Source: Chitinophagales bacterium
Lineage (GTDB): Bacteria; Bacteroidota; Bacteroidia; Chitinophagales; Chitinophagaceae
Assembly: GCA_026936105.1 (NCBI GenBank)
Contig: JAIXKI010000011.1
Span: forward strand, 1-50,747
Length of the DNA stretch: 50,747 nt
Direction: 5' to 3'
This document shows positions 35,362 to 46,389 of this stretch, piece after piece. The notes under the pieces were generated by a model, which saw only the letters and a list, made by a program, of their open reading frames with translations, was not told the DNA's origin and ran no database searches. A program made the position numbers and the translations under genes. Every line of letters starts with the position of its first letter. The stretch's first letter is position 1.

Positions 35362-36366
35362 ATGCCGAAGGTTCTGGTGATAAGGTTTTCTTCTATTGGC
35401 GATATTGTTTTAGCTTCTCCTGTCTTCCGCTGCATTAAAAAACAAATACCGGATGTTGAACTTCACTTTCTGACCAAGAAAAAATTCAGAGAGGTCACGG
35501 TTCATAATCCTTACATTGACAAATTCTTTTATTTCGATGATGATCTTTCTTTCGTGATCAAAGATCTTAAGAAAGAGAAATACGATCACATTATAGATCT
35601 GCACAAAAATTTCCGTTCCCTCAGGGTTAAAATGGCATTGTGGAGGATACGTTCACATACCATCCGCAAATTGAATTTCCGGAAATTTCTGCTCACCCGT
35701 TTAAGGATAGACATAATGCCACACCGTCATATCACACTCAGAAGCCTGGACACCGTTGCTTCGTTGGGAGTAAAGGATGATGGACAGGGGCTTGATTATT
35801 TTATTTCTAAAGAAGATGAAGTTGGCCCTGAAGATTTGCCATCAACGCACAGGGAAAAATATATTGCAGTGGTGATAGGGGCAACCTATTACACCAAAAA
35901 ATTACCCGTATATAAACTGCAGGAACTTTGTTCGAAAGTAAAGTTGCCGGTTATTCTGATCGGGGGAAAAGAAGATCAGAAAGAAGGTGATGCAGTTGCC
36001 TCCGTGGATCCGCAAAAAATTTTTAATGCCTGTGGAAAATTCAGTTTGAATCAATCCGCCGGTCTTGTCCGCAGGTCTGTATTGACGGTTTCTCATGATA
36101 CAGGATTGCAATACATAGCCTGTGCGTTTCATAAAAGGGTGTTTGCCGTGTGGGGCTCCACTTCTCCCAGGCTGCAGGTGGAACCATTCTATGGCACTGC
36201 CGATCCGAATCCACCATATGAAAACATCCTGCTTTCATTGAATTGTCAGCCTTGCAGCAAATACGGCAGGGATACATGCCCGTTGGGCCATTTCAATTGC
36301 ATGAACCATCAGGATACGAATGCACTGGCAGCCAAAGTGAACCGGTATTCCACTCAACCATCCTGA
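35362..36366 (+). CDS. Family 9 glycosyltransferase (heptosyltransferase type)
   Basis: GT9 enzymes transfer ADP-heptose to the lipopolysaccharide core at the inner membrane. The 334-residue protein has the family start LVIRFSSIGDIVLASPV (residues 4-20), DHIIDLHKNFRS, and the C-terminal donor-binding segment SHDTGLQYIACAFHKRVFAVWGSTS. The order GDIVL ... D-x-G-x-x-H/Q is as in WaaF/WaaC relatives. It follows purL with only nine bases between, so it is probably co-transcribed, although the two are functionally unrelated. It converges on the amidohydrolase gene. Confidence 0.9.
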   Translation: MPKVLVIRFSSIGDIVLASPVFRCIKKQIPDVELHFLTKKKFREVTVHNPYIDKFFYFDDDLSFVIKDLKKEKYDHIIDLHKNFRSLRVKMALWRIRSHTIRKLNFRKFLLTRLRIDIMPHRHITLRSLDTVASLGVKDDGQGLDYFISKEDEVGPEDLPSTHREKYIAVVIGATYYTKKLPVYKLQELCSKVKLPVILIGGKEDQKEGDAVASVDPQKIFNACGKFSLNQSAGLVRRSVLTVSHDTGLQYIACAFHKRVFAVWGSTSPRLQVEPFYGTADPNPPYENILLSLNCQPCSKYGRDTCPLGHFNCMNHQDTNALAAKVNRYSTQPS

Positions 36367-36394
36367 CTCTGCATTAAATTTTACCGGCTGAATT

Positions 36395-37672
36395 TTATTG
36401 TTCTTTATAGACTTTACCTTCTTTCATAACAAAGATCACTTTGCCAAATGACTGGGAATCTTTCAGGGGATCGCCGTCAACGGCTACGATATCGGCAAAT
36501 TTTCCGGGTTCAATGCTTCCCAACTGGTCTTTTACACCAATAAGTTCTGCCGCATTGATAGTGGCTGCTTTGATCGCTTCCATTGGCGGCATACCTGCTT
36601 CTATCATATAAGTGAACTCCAGCCAGTTTTTTCCGTGTTGATAAACACCCGCATCAGTTCCAAAAGCAATTTTCACTCCTGCTTTATAAGCTCTCCCAAG
36701 TGTTGCCTGAATTTTTGGTCCGATTTCCAGAGCTTTCATGGCCACCAATGGCGGATAATAGTCAGGTTTCTTTGCTGAATCAGCTACCGATTTCCCGGCA
36801 ATAACTGTCGGAACATACCAGGCTCCGGTTTTTTTAAAAAGATCAATACATTCATCGTCCATTAATGTACCGTGTTCAATGGAAGCCACGCCGGCACGCA
36901 ATGCCCTTTTGATACCTTCAGCGCCATGGGCATGTGCCATCACTTTCAGACCATAATCATGTGCAGTCTGTACGATCGCCCTCATTTCATCTTCGGTGAA
37001 CTGTGCTCCATTGCTTCCGGTGGAAACATCCATCACTCCTCCTGTTGCCACCATTTTGATAACATCGGAACCTTCTTTGTATCGTTGGCGTACTGCTTTC
37101 ACAGCATCTGTAGTGCCATTGGCTACTCCCTCCTTTATTCCGGGATCACCCATCAGGTCTGAGCGGTATCCGTTAGTCGGATCCCCATGTGATCCGGTAG
37201 AGCCTATGGCAGTGCCGGCAGCATAAATACGCGGTCCTGTCAATAATCCCTGGTTGATCGCCTTTTTCAAAGAAAGCACTATTGGTCCACCGGCATCCCT
37301 TACGGTGGTAAAGCCTGTCATCAGGGTTTTTTTGGCATAGCCTACGCTTCTGTAAGCATAATCAACTTCATTCAGCTGAAACTCTTCGAGATAACTTTTC
37401 GGATTCGTTTCAAAAGACAAGTGCACATGGCAGTCTATCCATCCGGGAGTGACGGTCTTTGTTTTCAGGTCTATCACTTTTTCACCGGCGGCAGCATTGG
37501 AAAAACCATTTTGAACAGAGCTGATCTTGTTATTTTCGATCACTATGGTCATGTTCTTTTTCGGCTCATTGGAAACACCGTCAATCAGAGCGCCACACCA
37601 GATATAGGTCTTTTGAGCAGAAGCCTGCAGCATAAAAGCAAGTACAAACAGAAGGATATTCAGCTTTTTCAT
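36395..37672 (-). CDS. Secreted amidohydrolase (imidazolonepropionase/prolidase-like, COG1228)
   Basis: From the ATG at 37672 the 425-residue product has a signal peptide ending at ASAQ; an open frame extending to 37717 would place 15 residues before the signal and is rejected. Metal-binding motifs of the amidohydrolase superfamily are intact: DCHVHL (HxH), a lysine in DVIKMVATGG (candidate carboxylated Lys), MAHAHG, SIEHGTL and the catalytic Asp in FGTDAGV. Secreted members of this group include zinc Xaa-Pro dipeptidases. Whether this one cleaves prolyl or hydroxyprolyl peptides, which would fit the locus 2 kb away, cannot be decided here. Confidence 0.88.
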   Translation of the reverse strand: MKKLNILLFVLAFMLQASAQKTYIWCGALIDGVSNEPKKNMTIVIENNKISSVQNGFSNAAAGEKVIDLKTKTVTPGWIDCHVHLSFETNPKSYLEEFQLNEVDYAYRSVGYAKKTLMTGFTTVRDAGGPIVLSLKKAINQGLLTGPRIYAAGTAIGSTGSHGDPTNGYRSDLMGDPGIKEGVANGTTDAVKAVRQRYKEGSDVIKMVATGGVMDVSTGSNGAQFTEDEMRAIVQTAHDYGLKVMAHAHGAEGIKRALRAGVASIEHGTLMDDECIDLFKKTGAWYVPTVIAGKSVADSAKKPDYYPPLVAMKALEIGPKIQATLGRAYKAGVKIAFGTDAGVYQHGKNWLEFTYMIEAGMPPMEAIKAATINAAELIGVKDQLGSIEPGKFADIVAVDGDPLKDSQSFGKVIFVMKEGKVYKEQ

Positions 37673-37754
37673 GTATGTTAGTTTTGTAACTTCTAAAATA
37701 AAGGCTTTTTTCCACATGCATGGTTTTAAAATTTTTCAGTAACTGAAATTACTG

Positions 37755-37762
37755 TAGCTTTG
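37755..37762 (+). promoter_or_regulatory. Possible -7 element far upstream of pyrG
   Basis: TAGCTTTG matches TAnnTTTG. If used, it would give pyrG an untranslated leader of about 200 bases. No -33 TTTG at the proper distance was seen. Confidence 0.25.
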
Positions 37763-37844
37763 TTTGACCTCCCGGAAAATATCTTTTTCCTTTCCGCTGG
37801 TCAATTGGCTGGGTGAATTTTCAGTTTTTTTTAAGTTGGATTAA

Positions 37845-39617
<1,773 letters not shown>

Positions 39618-39643
39618 CAAGCAGTAGTTCTGTAATTTATTTT

Positions 39644-39678
39644 AACCGTTATCCAATCCGGGTAACGGTTTTCTTTTT
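39644..39678 (+). terminator. Intrinsic terminator of pyrG
   Basis: An 11-bp stem with one T-G pair (AACCGTTATCC, 39644-39654, with GGGTAACGGTT, 39660-39670) and a 5-base loop is followed by TTCTTTTT. It separates pyrG from the hydroxyproline/glycosidase genes, which therefore need their own promoter in 39679-39719. Confidence 0.92.
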
Positions 39679-39719
39679 ACCTTGCCTTCTGATTCAAAGC
39701 ACGGAGATTTTGCAGAAGC

Positions 39720-40721
39720 ATGAAACACATTTTTCATTGCATTGACGCTCACACTTGCGGTAACCCGGTCAGATTAGTAAAAGAAGGCGGCCCTGTACTT
39801 CAGGGAAAGAATATGAGTGAAAAACGCCAGCATTTCATCAAAGAATATGATTGGATACGCACCGGACTGATGTTTGAACCTAGAGGCCATGATATGATGA
39901 GCGGGAGTATTCTCTATCCTCCGCATGATCCGGATAATGATGTCGCTGTTTTATTTATCGAAACCAGCGGTTGCCTTCCGATGTGTGGACACGGCACTAT
40001 CGGAACCATCACTATTGCGATTGAAGAAGGATTACTCAAACCCAAAGTTCCGGGTGTTGTGAAGATGGAAGCGCCTGCGGGACTGGTCCATGTGGAATAT
40101 AAAATGGAGAACGGGAAATGTAAAAGTGTAAAGCTGACCAATGTAAGATCATTTCTTCATTCCTCTGAACTCACTGCCGGTTGCCCGGAATTAGGTGAAC
40201 TGGTTGTTGATGTGGCTTACGGCGGAAATTTTTATGCCATTGTGGATGTGCAGAAAAATTTTAAAGGGCTGGAACATTATCCTGTGGACAAACTGATCGC
40301 CTGGGCAAGAGAGTTAAGAAAGAACATCAATGAAAAATATGAATTTGTTCATCCGGAAGATCCCACCATCCGCCGGTGCTCTCATATTTTGTGGACAGGC
40401 GCTGTGCTGGATAAAACTTCCACGGCCCGTAACGCTGTTTTTTATGGCGACAAAGCCATTGACCGTTCTCCCTGCGGCACCGGCACCTCTTCACGAATGG
40501 CACAATGGTATGCAAAAGGAAAGTTGAAAAAAGGAGATGAATTTATTCATGAAAGTATTATTGGCAGCAAATTCATTGGCAGGATAGAAGAAGAAACTTC
40601 ATTGGATGGCAAGCCTGCTATTCGCCCATCCATTGAAGGCTGGGCTAAAATTTATGGATACAATACCATCTGGATAGATAAGGAAGATGACCCGTATGCT
40701 TATGGATTCCAGGTGATCTGA
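39720..40721 (+). CDS. Proline racemase family, probable 4-hydroxyproline 2-epimerase
   Basis: The enzyme is expected to convert trans-4-hydroxy-L-proline to cis-4-hydroxy-D-proline in the cytoplasm. The 333-residue protein has both catalytic cysteines of the racemase/epimerase group: Cys-89 in PMCGHGTIG and Cys-252 in DRSPCGTGT. Having both rules against the trans-3-hydroxyproline dehydratase branch, in which one is Thr. The start IDAHTCGNPVRLV is the family signature. It is the first gene of a same-strand group that ends with a DadA-like dehydrogenase, the next enzyme of hydroxyproline breakdown. The GH36 gene starts 21 bases downstream. Proline racemase itself is the main alternative. Confidence 0.88.
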   Translation: MKHIFHCIDAHTCGNPVRLVKEGGPVLQGKNMSEKRQHFIKEYDWIRTGLMFEPRGHDMMSGSILYPPHDPDNDVAVLFIETSGCLPMCGHGTIGTITIAIEEGLLKPKVPGVVKMEAPAGLVHVEYKMENGKCKSVKLTNVRSFLHSSELTAGCPELGELVVDVAYGGNFYAIVDVQKNFKGLEHYPVDKLIAWARELRKNINEKYEFVHPEDPTIRRCSHILWTGAVLDKTSTARNAVFYGDKAIDRSPCGTGTSSRMAQWYAKGKLKKGDEFIHESIIGSKFIGRIEEETSLDGKPAIRPSIEGWAKIYGYNTIWIDKEDDPYAYGFQVI

Positions 40722-40742
40722 TTTATTGAGTGAACTTACTAT

Positions 40743-42797
40743 ATGAGACTTTTCACAACATTTGTTTTTCTTGTTTTTTTGAAAACAACTTTCTCCCAGC
40801 AGGCAGAGATTGTATATGATAACAATAATATCCGGATCAGTTATCAGGGGCGGGAAATTTTTAAAGCAATGCTTACCGGCCATACAGGTGCTTACTCGTT
40901 TCTGCAACAATCTCAAAAGATTAACGGAGCGACTTACCAGATCATTACCATTACAACCGGAAAATTTACTTCGTTTGATATGAAAGGTATTGTCATTGCT
41001 GATGACGAATCCATTGCTTGTGAAAGCGAGCCGGCAGATGAAAAAATAAAAGTGGTGAGACAAGTGGCGGGAAAAAGTTTTAGCCTGCTAAACAATGCTG
41101 TTTATAATCGAAGGGAAGATTGGCTTTTATCCTGTGACAGGAATTCTTCGAAAGTTATAATTACTCCGGCGGAAAATAATAGCTATCAATTGTCGGTGAC
41201 CGGGTGGGAGATCGTCATCCGGTTTCTTCCTCAATATTTTCAAAAGCACCGGGGATTGAAATATTTTAATCCCGCTTCATATTCCGTTTGGAAAAAGTCT
41301 GTTGCCGGATGGTGCAGTTGGTTTGCATATTACGATAAGATCACTGAAGAGGATATCCGTAAAACGGCAGATGTGCTTTCCCAAAAATTAAAACCGTTCG
41401 GCCTGGATTACTTACAAATAGACGACGGCTATCAGCAAACGCCGATCGGCTTGCCGGACACCTGGCTGACGCCCAATAAAAAATTCCCTTCAGGATTACA
41501 AAGTCTGGCGCATTACATTGAAGGAAAAGGATTGATACCGGGCATTTGGACCAATGTTTCTTTTGCCGATTCTGCTGCTGCGTTTAAAAATAAAAACCTG
41601 TTTGTTCAAAATAATGCAAGACATCCGGCCCTGGGTAACTGGGTTGGATATATTATGGATGGCAGCAAGCCGGCCACAATAAAAGAGTTGATTTCACCGG
41701 TATATGATGGCCTGGCAAAAGACGGATGGCGGTATTTTAAATTAGATGCCTTACGCCATTTAAAATATGAAGGATATAATTCTTACAGGAATTTTTTTGA
41801 TTCGAAACATTATGACCGCAATGAAGCATTTCGGAATGTGGTAAAAGAAGTACGGAAACAGATCGGGAAAGATAATTTTTTATTGGCATGCTGGGGAATT
41901 CGTCCCGAGTTGACCGGTATTGTGGATGGGTGCCGCATCGGCAATGATGGGTACAGCTATGCAGGCCTTGCACAATATAATTCTTACAATAATATTATCT
42001 GGAAAAACGACCCCGACCATATTGTGCTGAGCGATAAAGAAGCGTACCGGAGTTGTGTGGCAACATCATTGACCGGTTCTCTTTTTATGCTTACAGATAA
42101 ACCCGAAAAATATGAAAACTCTCCATTGATCGAAGCAGCAAGAAGAAGCCTTCCTGTTTTATTCACGCAACCGGGCCAGGTGTATGATATAGATCCTTCA
42201 AGGTCTTCGTTGATACAGATGGCAGATGTGGAAATGAGTGGCAGCGGCCCAAGGCCTTTTGATGCCGGCACAACAACTACTACGGGTTTATTTTCGCTGG
42301 AAATAAGTAAACCGTTTGAAAATTGGCTGGTATTAGGCAGGCTGGATGAAAGAGACAAAATAATCTCTTTCAAAGACCTGGGACTGGATCCCGAAAGAGA
42401 ATACCTTGTATTTGAATTCTGGACAAAAAATTTTTCAGGCTCTTATAAAGATCATTTTGAACCGGGAACAATTGACACGCTGTATGGTTGCCAGGTGTTT
42501 TGTTTTCGTGAAAAGAAAGACCATCCTCAATTACTGGCAACCAACAGGCATATCAGTTGTGGCGGACCTGATCTGCTTAATGTATCATGGCAGAGCAGGA
42601 TTTTGAGTGGAATGAGCGAGACAGTTTCCGGCGATCCGTACATTCTGTACATCTTTGAACCGGAAAATTTCACTTTTGAAAAGTTAGTCAGCGAAAATTC
42701 GGAAATTATGAGCAATGAAAAATCGGGGCAGATCAGGAAAATAACCTTGCTTGCTTCCAAAGGAGGTGTTATCAATTGGGAAATAAGGTATCGCTGA
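40743..42797 (+). CDS. Alpha-galactosidase-like glycoside hydrolase (GH36, clan GH-D)
   Basis: The 684-residue product has a signal peptide ending near residue 19 (TFSQ), an N-terminal beta domain, and a TIM barrel starting at WCSWFAYYDKI (190-200). Asp-Asp of LQIDDGYQ (224-231) lines the active site. Asp-335 in YFKLDAL is the expected nucleophile and Asp-402 in RIGNDGYS the expected acid/base; their spacing is as in GH36. It would remove terminal alpha-galactose from exported or periplasmic substrates. It stands between the hydroxyproline epimerase (21 bases upstream) and the GH127 gene. Raffinose-type or other alpha-galactosyl substrates remain possible. Confidence 0.85.
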   Translation: MRLFTTFVFLVFLKTTFSQQAEIVYDNNNIRISYQGREIFKAMLTGHTGAYSFLQQSQKINGATYQIITITTGKFTSFDMKGIVIADDESIACESEPADEKIKVVRQVAGKSFSLLNNAVYNRREDWLLSCDRNSSKVIITPAENNSYQLSVTGWEIVIRFLPQYFQKHRGLKYFNPASYSVWKKSVAGWCSWFAYYDKITEEDIRKTADVLSQKLKPFGLDYLQIDDGYQQTPIGLPDTWLTPNKKFPSGLQSLAHYIEGKGLIPGIWTNVSFADSAAAFKNKNLFVQNNARHPALGNWVGYIMDGSKPATIKELISPVYDGLAKDGWRYFKLDALRHLKYEGYNSYRNFFDSKHYDRNEAFRNVVKEVRKQIGKDNFLLACWGIRPELTGIVDGCRIGNDGYSYAGLAQYNSYNNIIWKNDPDHIVLSDKEAYRSCVATSLTGSLFMLTDKPEKYENSPLIEAARRSLPVLFTQPGQVYDIDPSRSSLIQMADVEMSGSGPRPFDAGTTTTTGLFSLEISKPFENWLVLGRLDERDKIISFKDLGLDPEREYLVFEFWTKNFSGSYKDHFEPGTIDTLYGCQVFCFREKKDHPQLLATNRHISCGGPDLLNVSWQSRILSGMSETVSGDPYILYIFEPENFTFEKLVSENSEIMSNEKSGQIRKITLLASKGGVINWEIRYR

Positions 42798-42944
42798 AAA
42801 AAATGGTATATAAAGCTAAGTAAAACGGTTGCATAGGCAGAAAGAAATGGTGATCACAAAAATTGTATTCAAAACAGTATGAATGAAACGGTAAATAAAT
42901 ACCTTGCTGCCGGATATATTACAGGGTTGAAAAAGATTTTGCAT

Positions 42945-44936
42945 ATGAAAAGAATGATTTCGTTATTGATTATTCCGGGAATTTGTTTCAAAACATTTTC
43001 TCAAACGCCATTGGAGAAATTCGAATTCGTCAATTTCTCAAAAGTGAACATCACCGATGATTTCTGGAAACCTAAGATTGATAAAGTGGCAACAGTGACC
43101 ATGGCTGCCTGTATTTACCAGACCGAAGTGAAAACACCCCGTATCCGCAATTTTGAAAAAGTGGCAAGAAATACCGGTGAAAAGTTTGAAGGTTTATTTT
43201 ATGATGATAGCGATGTTTATAAAGCGCTGGAAGCAATGTCTTATGCTTTAAAAACTCATCCGGACAGCTCATTGGAGAAAAAAGCAGATGATTGGATAGA
43301 TAAAATTGCCGCAGCGCAACTTCCCGATGGTTACCTCGATACTTATTTCACGTTGACCGATCTCAAAAAACGCTGGACCAATATTGAGGCGCATGAAGAT
43401 TATAATGCCGGCCACCTGATTGAAGCGGCAGTGGCTTATTATAATGTGACGGGAAAGAGAAAACTGCTTGATGTGGCCATCCGGTTTGCCAATCATATTG
43501 ATTCCACTTTCCGTTTATCCAACAGGAAATGGTTCAGCGGGCATGAAGAGATTGAACTGGCGCTGGTGAAATTGTATAAAGTCACAAAGAATGACCGTTA
43601 CCTGAAACTGGCCGATTGGTATTTGCAGCAACGGGGACAGGGAGGAATTTACACTTATGGAAAAACATGGTTCACTCCCGCATACTGGCAGGACCTGAAA
43701 CCGGTGAAAGATCAGACCGAGATCACCGGCCATGCTGTCCGTGCCATGTATCTCTACACCGGAGCGGCAGATGTGGCAGCACAGACCGGTGATGCAGGAT
43801 ATATGAATGCCATGCAAAAAGTATGGGAAGATGTGGTGTACCGGAACATGTATATCACCGGCGGCATTGGTTCGGCGGGAGATAATGAAGGCTTCAGCAA
43901 AGACTATGACCTGCCCAATGAAGATGCCTATTGCGAGACCTGCGCTTCGGTAGGGATGGTACTCTGGAATCAAAGAATGTGTCAACTGACCGGAGACAGC
44001 AAGTATGTGGATGTGCTGGAAAGAAGTTTATACAATGGCGCACTGGATGGATTAAGCCTGAGCGGTGACCGTTTTTTCTATGACAATGTACTGGCGTCAA
44101 ACGGACAGCATCAGCGGAGAGAATGGTTTGGCACCGCCTGCTGCCCTTCCAATATTGCACGCCTTGTTACGTCCGTTGGAAATTATATTTATGGAAAAAG
44201 TGATGACGGTATCTGGGTAAATTTATTTGCAGGCAGCAACACAAAACTGAACATTAAGGGAACAGATGTTTTGGTACAAACGCAAACCAATTATCCCTGG
44301 GATGGGCAAGTGAAACTAAGTATTGATCCTTCAAAAAAATCAAAGTTCAAAGTGTATGTACGTATTCCGGGATGGTACAGCGGGAACACGGTGCCGGGGA
44401 ATCTTTATAGTGTTGTAAACAATGTCACAGAAAAGAAACCGGAATTCAAACTGAATGGCAAACAGGTCTTTTACACCATTGAAAACGGATATGCCGTTAT
44501 CGAAAACAACTGGAATAAAGGTGATGTGCTGGACTTCAACTTTGCAATGGAACCGGAAAAGATCCGTGCAGGAAGCGCTGTGAAGTATGATGACGGGAGG
44601 ATCGCATTGCAACGTGGCCCGATCGTTTATTGCGTGGAAGGCGCCGATAACAAGGATGGTGTATGGAACCTGCTTTTCCCTGAAAATGTTACACTCAGGC
44701 CTGTTGAGTATAAAGTTCTGAATGAAAAGGTGGTCGCATTGCAGGGTGAATTCAGTTCGGCTGCTCCGGGCAATGACGGGAAAGAAATTAAAATGGTGAA
44801 AAGGAGCGTGACAGCGATACCTTATTATTGCTGGGCCAACCGGGGCGCTAATGCCATGCAGGTGTGGCTGCCGGAAAAAGTAAAAGAAGTGAAAATAAAT
44901 TACCAGTCAAAATATGAGGATGGAGGTAATTATTGA
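42945..44936 (+). CDS. GH127 (DUF1680) beta-L-arabinofuranosidase
   Basis: From the ATG at 42945 the product has 663 residues with a signal peptide ending at TFSQ; an upstream ATG at 42879 adds 22 residues and hides the signal, so it is less likely. The zinc-thiolate active site of the family is intact: Glu-331 and Cys-333 in YCETCAS, Cys-399 and Cys-400 in TACCPSN. They match Glu-338, Cys-340, Cys-417 and Cys-418 of the Bifidobacterium enzyme HypBA1, which removes beta-L-arabinofuranose from hydroxyproline-linked chains. A (alpha/alpha)6 barrel fold is expected (NAGHLIEAAVAYY, GHAVRAMYLY). The gene lies 147 bases after the GH36 gene and 25 bases before the FAD dehydrogenase gene. Confidence 0.92.
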   Translation: MKRMISLLIIPGICFKTFSQTPLEKFEFVNFSKVNITDDFWKPKIDKVATVTMAACIYQTEVKTPRIRNFEKVARNTGEKFEGLFYDDSDVYKALEAMSYALKTHPDSSLEKKADDWIDKIAAAQLPDGYLDTYFTLTDLKKRWTNIEAHEDYNAGHLIEAAVAYYNVTGKRKLLDVAIRFANHIDSTFRLSNRKWFSGHEEIELALVKLYKVTKNDRYLKLADWYLQQRGQGGIYTYGKTWFTPAYWQDLKPVKDQTEITGHAVRAMYLYTGAADVAAQTGDAGYMNAMQKVWEDVVYRNMYITGGIGSAGDNEGFSKDYDLPNEDAYCETCASVGMVLWNQRMCQLTGDSKYVDVLERSLYNGALDGLSLSGDRFFYDNVLASNGQHQRREWFGTACCPSNIARLVTSVGNYIYGKSDDGIWVNLFAGSNTKLNIKGTDVLVQTQTNYPWDGQVKLSIDPSKKSKFKVYVRIPGWYSGNTVPGNLYSVVNNVTEKKPEFKLNGKQVFYTIENGYAVIENNWNKGDVLDFNFAMEPEKIRAGSAVKYDDGRIALQRGPIVYCVEGADNKDGVWNLLFPENVTLRPVEYKVLNEKVVALQGEFSSAAPGNDGKEIKMVKRSVTAIPYYCWANRGANAMQVWLPEKVKEVKINYQSKYEDGGNY

Positions 44937-44961
44937 TTAAAAGAATGGAAAAGTTTTAACA

Positions 44962-46206
44962 ATGAAAATAACGATCATCGGCGGAGGAATAGTCGGGCTC
45001 TGCTGCGCTTATTATTTGCAAAAGGCAGGACATGAAGTAACAGTAATTGAAAAGAACGATATAACGGACGGATGTTCTTTCGGAAATATGGGTTATGTTT
45101 CACCCAGCCATTTTATTCCCATTGCCACTCCGGGTATTGTTGCCCAGGGATTAAGATGGATGATGAACTCATCTTCGCCGTTCTATATAAAGCCAAGGCT
45201 GAACTGGAACCTCATCCTCTGGGGAATGACATTCTGGAAAAATGCGAATGCAAAAAAAATGGAGCAGAACATTCCTCACCTGAATAACCTGTTGCAGTTG
45301 AGCCGCAGGTTAATGAATGATATTAATACTGATCTGAATGATTCTTTTCCCCTGATAGAAAAAGGGATCTGGATGTTGTATAAAACACAAAAGACAGGGG
45401 ATCATGAAAAACACCTGGCAGAGCGGGCACATGAGTTCGGGTTGAAGACCGTGATCTGCGATGCACAGGGGGTACAGGAATATGAAAAGGAAGTGGAAGT
45501 GGATGTACTGGGCGGCGTTTTATACCTTGACGACAGCCATATCAATACAAAAGCATTCATGAAGACGATGCTGGAGCATTTGCAGAATGCAGGTGTAAAG
45601 TTCTGGCTGAATACGGAAGTGACGGGTTTTGAAAAGAACAACGGCAAAGTCACTGCTGTGATAACCGATAAAATGAAATTCGATTGTGAAGAATTGATCA
45701 TTGCCAATGGCTCCTGGCTGGGAAAAATTTCAAAACACCTGGGAATATACATTCCGATGCAGCCGGGAAAAGGATACAGCCTTTCTTATCCGGACAGGGA
45801 AAAGAACCTGCTTTATCCTTCCATTCTTGTCGAAGACCGTACGGCAACAACGCCTATTGACAGATGGCTGCGTATTGGCGGAACCATGGAGTTGAGCGGA
45901 CACAGTGAAAATATTTTGCCCAAAAGGGTGATGGCTATTTACAATGCCTTTAAAAGATTTTATCCTACCATGGATCTTCCCGTTCCTGACCCGCAGAAAG
46001 CCTGGTATGGATACAGGCCTGTCACTCCGGATGGATTGCCTTATATCGGAAGGAATAATAAATTCAGCAATCTCTCTTACGCAGGCGGTCATGCCATGCT
46101 GGGAGTATCAGCCGCAGCCGCTACCGGCCATCTCATCGGGCAGATCATTGCAGGAAAACCTACGACCATTGATATTTCAGCTTTCGATCCGCAAAGATTT
46201 TCCTGA
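44962..46206 (+). CDS. DadA-like FAD-dependent D-amino-acid dehydrogenase, probably D-hydroxyproline dehydrogenase
   Basis: The 414-residue protein belongs to the DAO family. It begins with the FAD dinucleotide-binding motif IIGGGIVGLCCAYYL (residues 4-18), and a second flavin segment near the C-terminus reads YRPVTPDGLPYIG ... YAGGHAMLGVS. There is no signal peptide, so it acts in the cytoplasm or at the inner membrane face. In Pseudomonas and other bacteria a DAO enzyme next to a hydroxyproline epimerase oxidises cis-4-hydroxy-D-proline to pyrroline-4-hydroxy-2-carboxylate. The same pairing here, 25 bases after GH127, supports that role. A general D-amino-acid dehydrogenase is the alternative. 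The next pathway enzymes (deaminase and ketoglutarate semialdehyde dehydrogenase) are not in the window. Confidence 0.85.
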   Translation: MKITIIGGGIVGLCCAYYLQKAGHEVTVIEKNDITDGCSFGNMGYVSPSHFIPIATPGIVAQGLRWMMNSSSPFYIKPRLNWNLILWGMTFWKNANAKKMEQNIPHLNNLLQLSRRLMNDINTDLNDSFPLIEKGIWMLYKTQKTGDHEKHLAERAHEFGLKTVICDAQGVQEYEKEVEVDVLGGVLYLDDSHINTKAFMKTMLEHLQNAGVKFWLNTEVTGFEKNNGKVTAVITDKMKFDCEELIIANGSWLGKISKHLGIYIPMQPGKGYSLSYPDREKNLLYPSILVEDRTATTPIDRWLRIGGTMELSGHSENILPKRVMAIYNAFKRFYPTMDLPVPDPQKAWYGYRPVTPDGLPYIGRNNKFSNLSYAGGHAMLGVSAAAATGHLIGQIIAGKPTTIDISAFDPQRFS

Positions 46207-46389
46207 TAAGGCTTCAACATTTTGCCCCGGTATATGTTAGTAATCCGGATTTAAGATTTTACTGAGCCGTTAATTGTTTTTATTCGAGTATTTTCGGTGA
46301 AAATTTTATTTTGTTCCGGCTGCAAAAGGATTTTTAATTTCAGGCGTAGTTGAAGAAAATAAATTAGAAGAGAAATTTTATAACATCTT

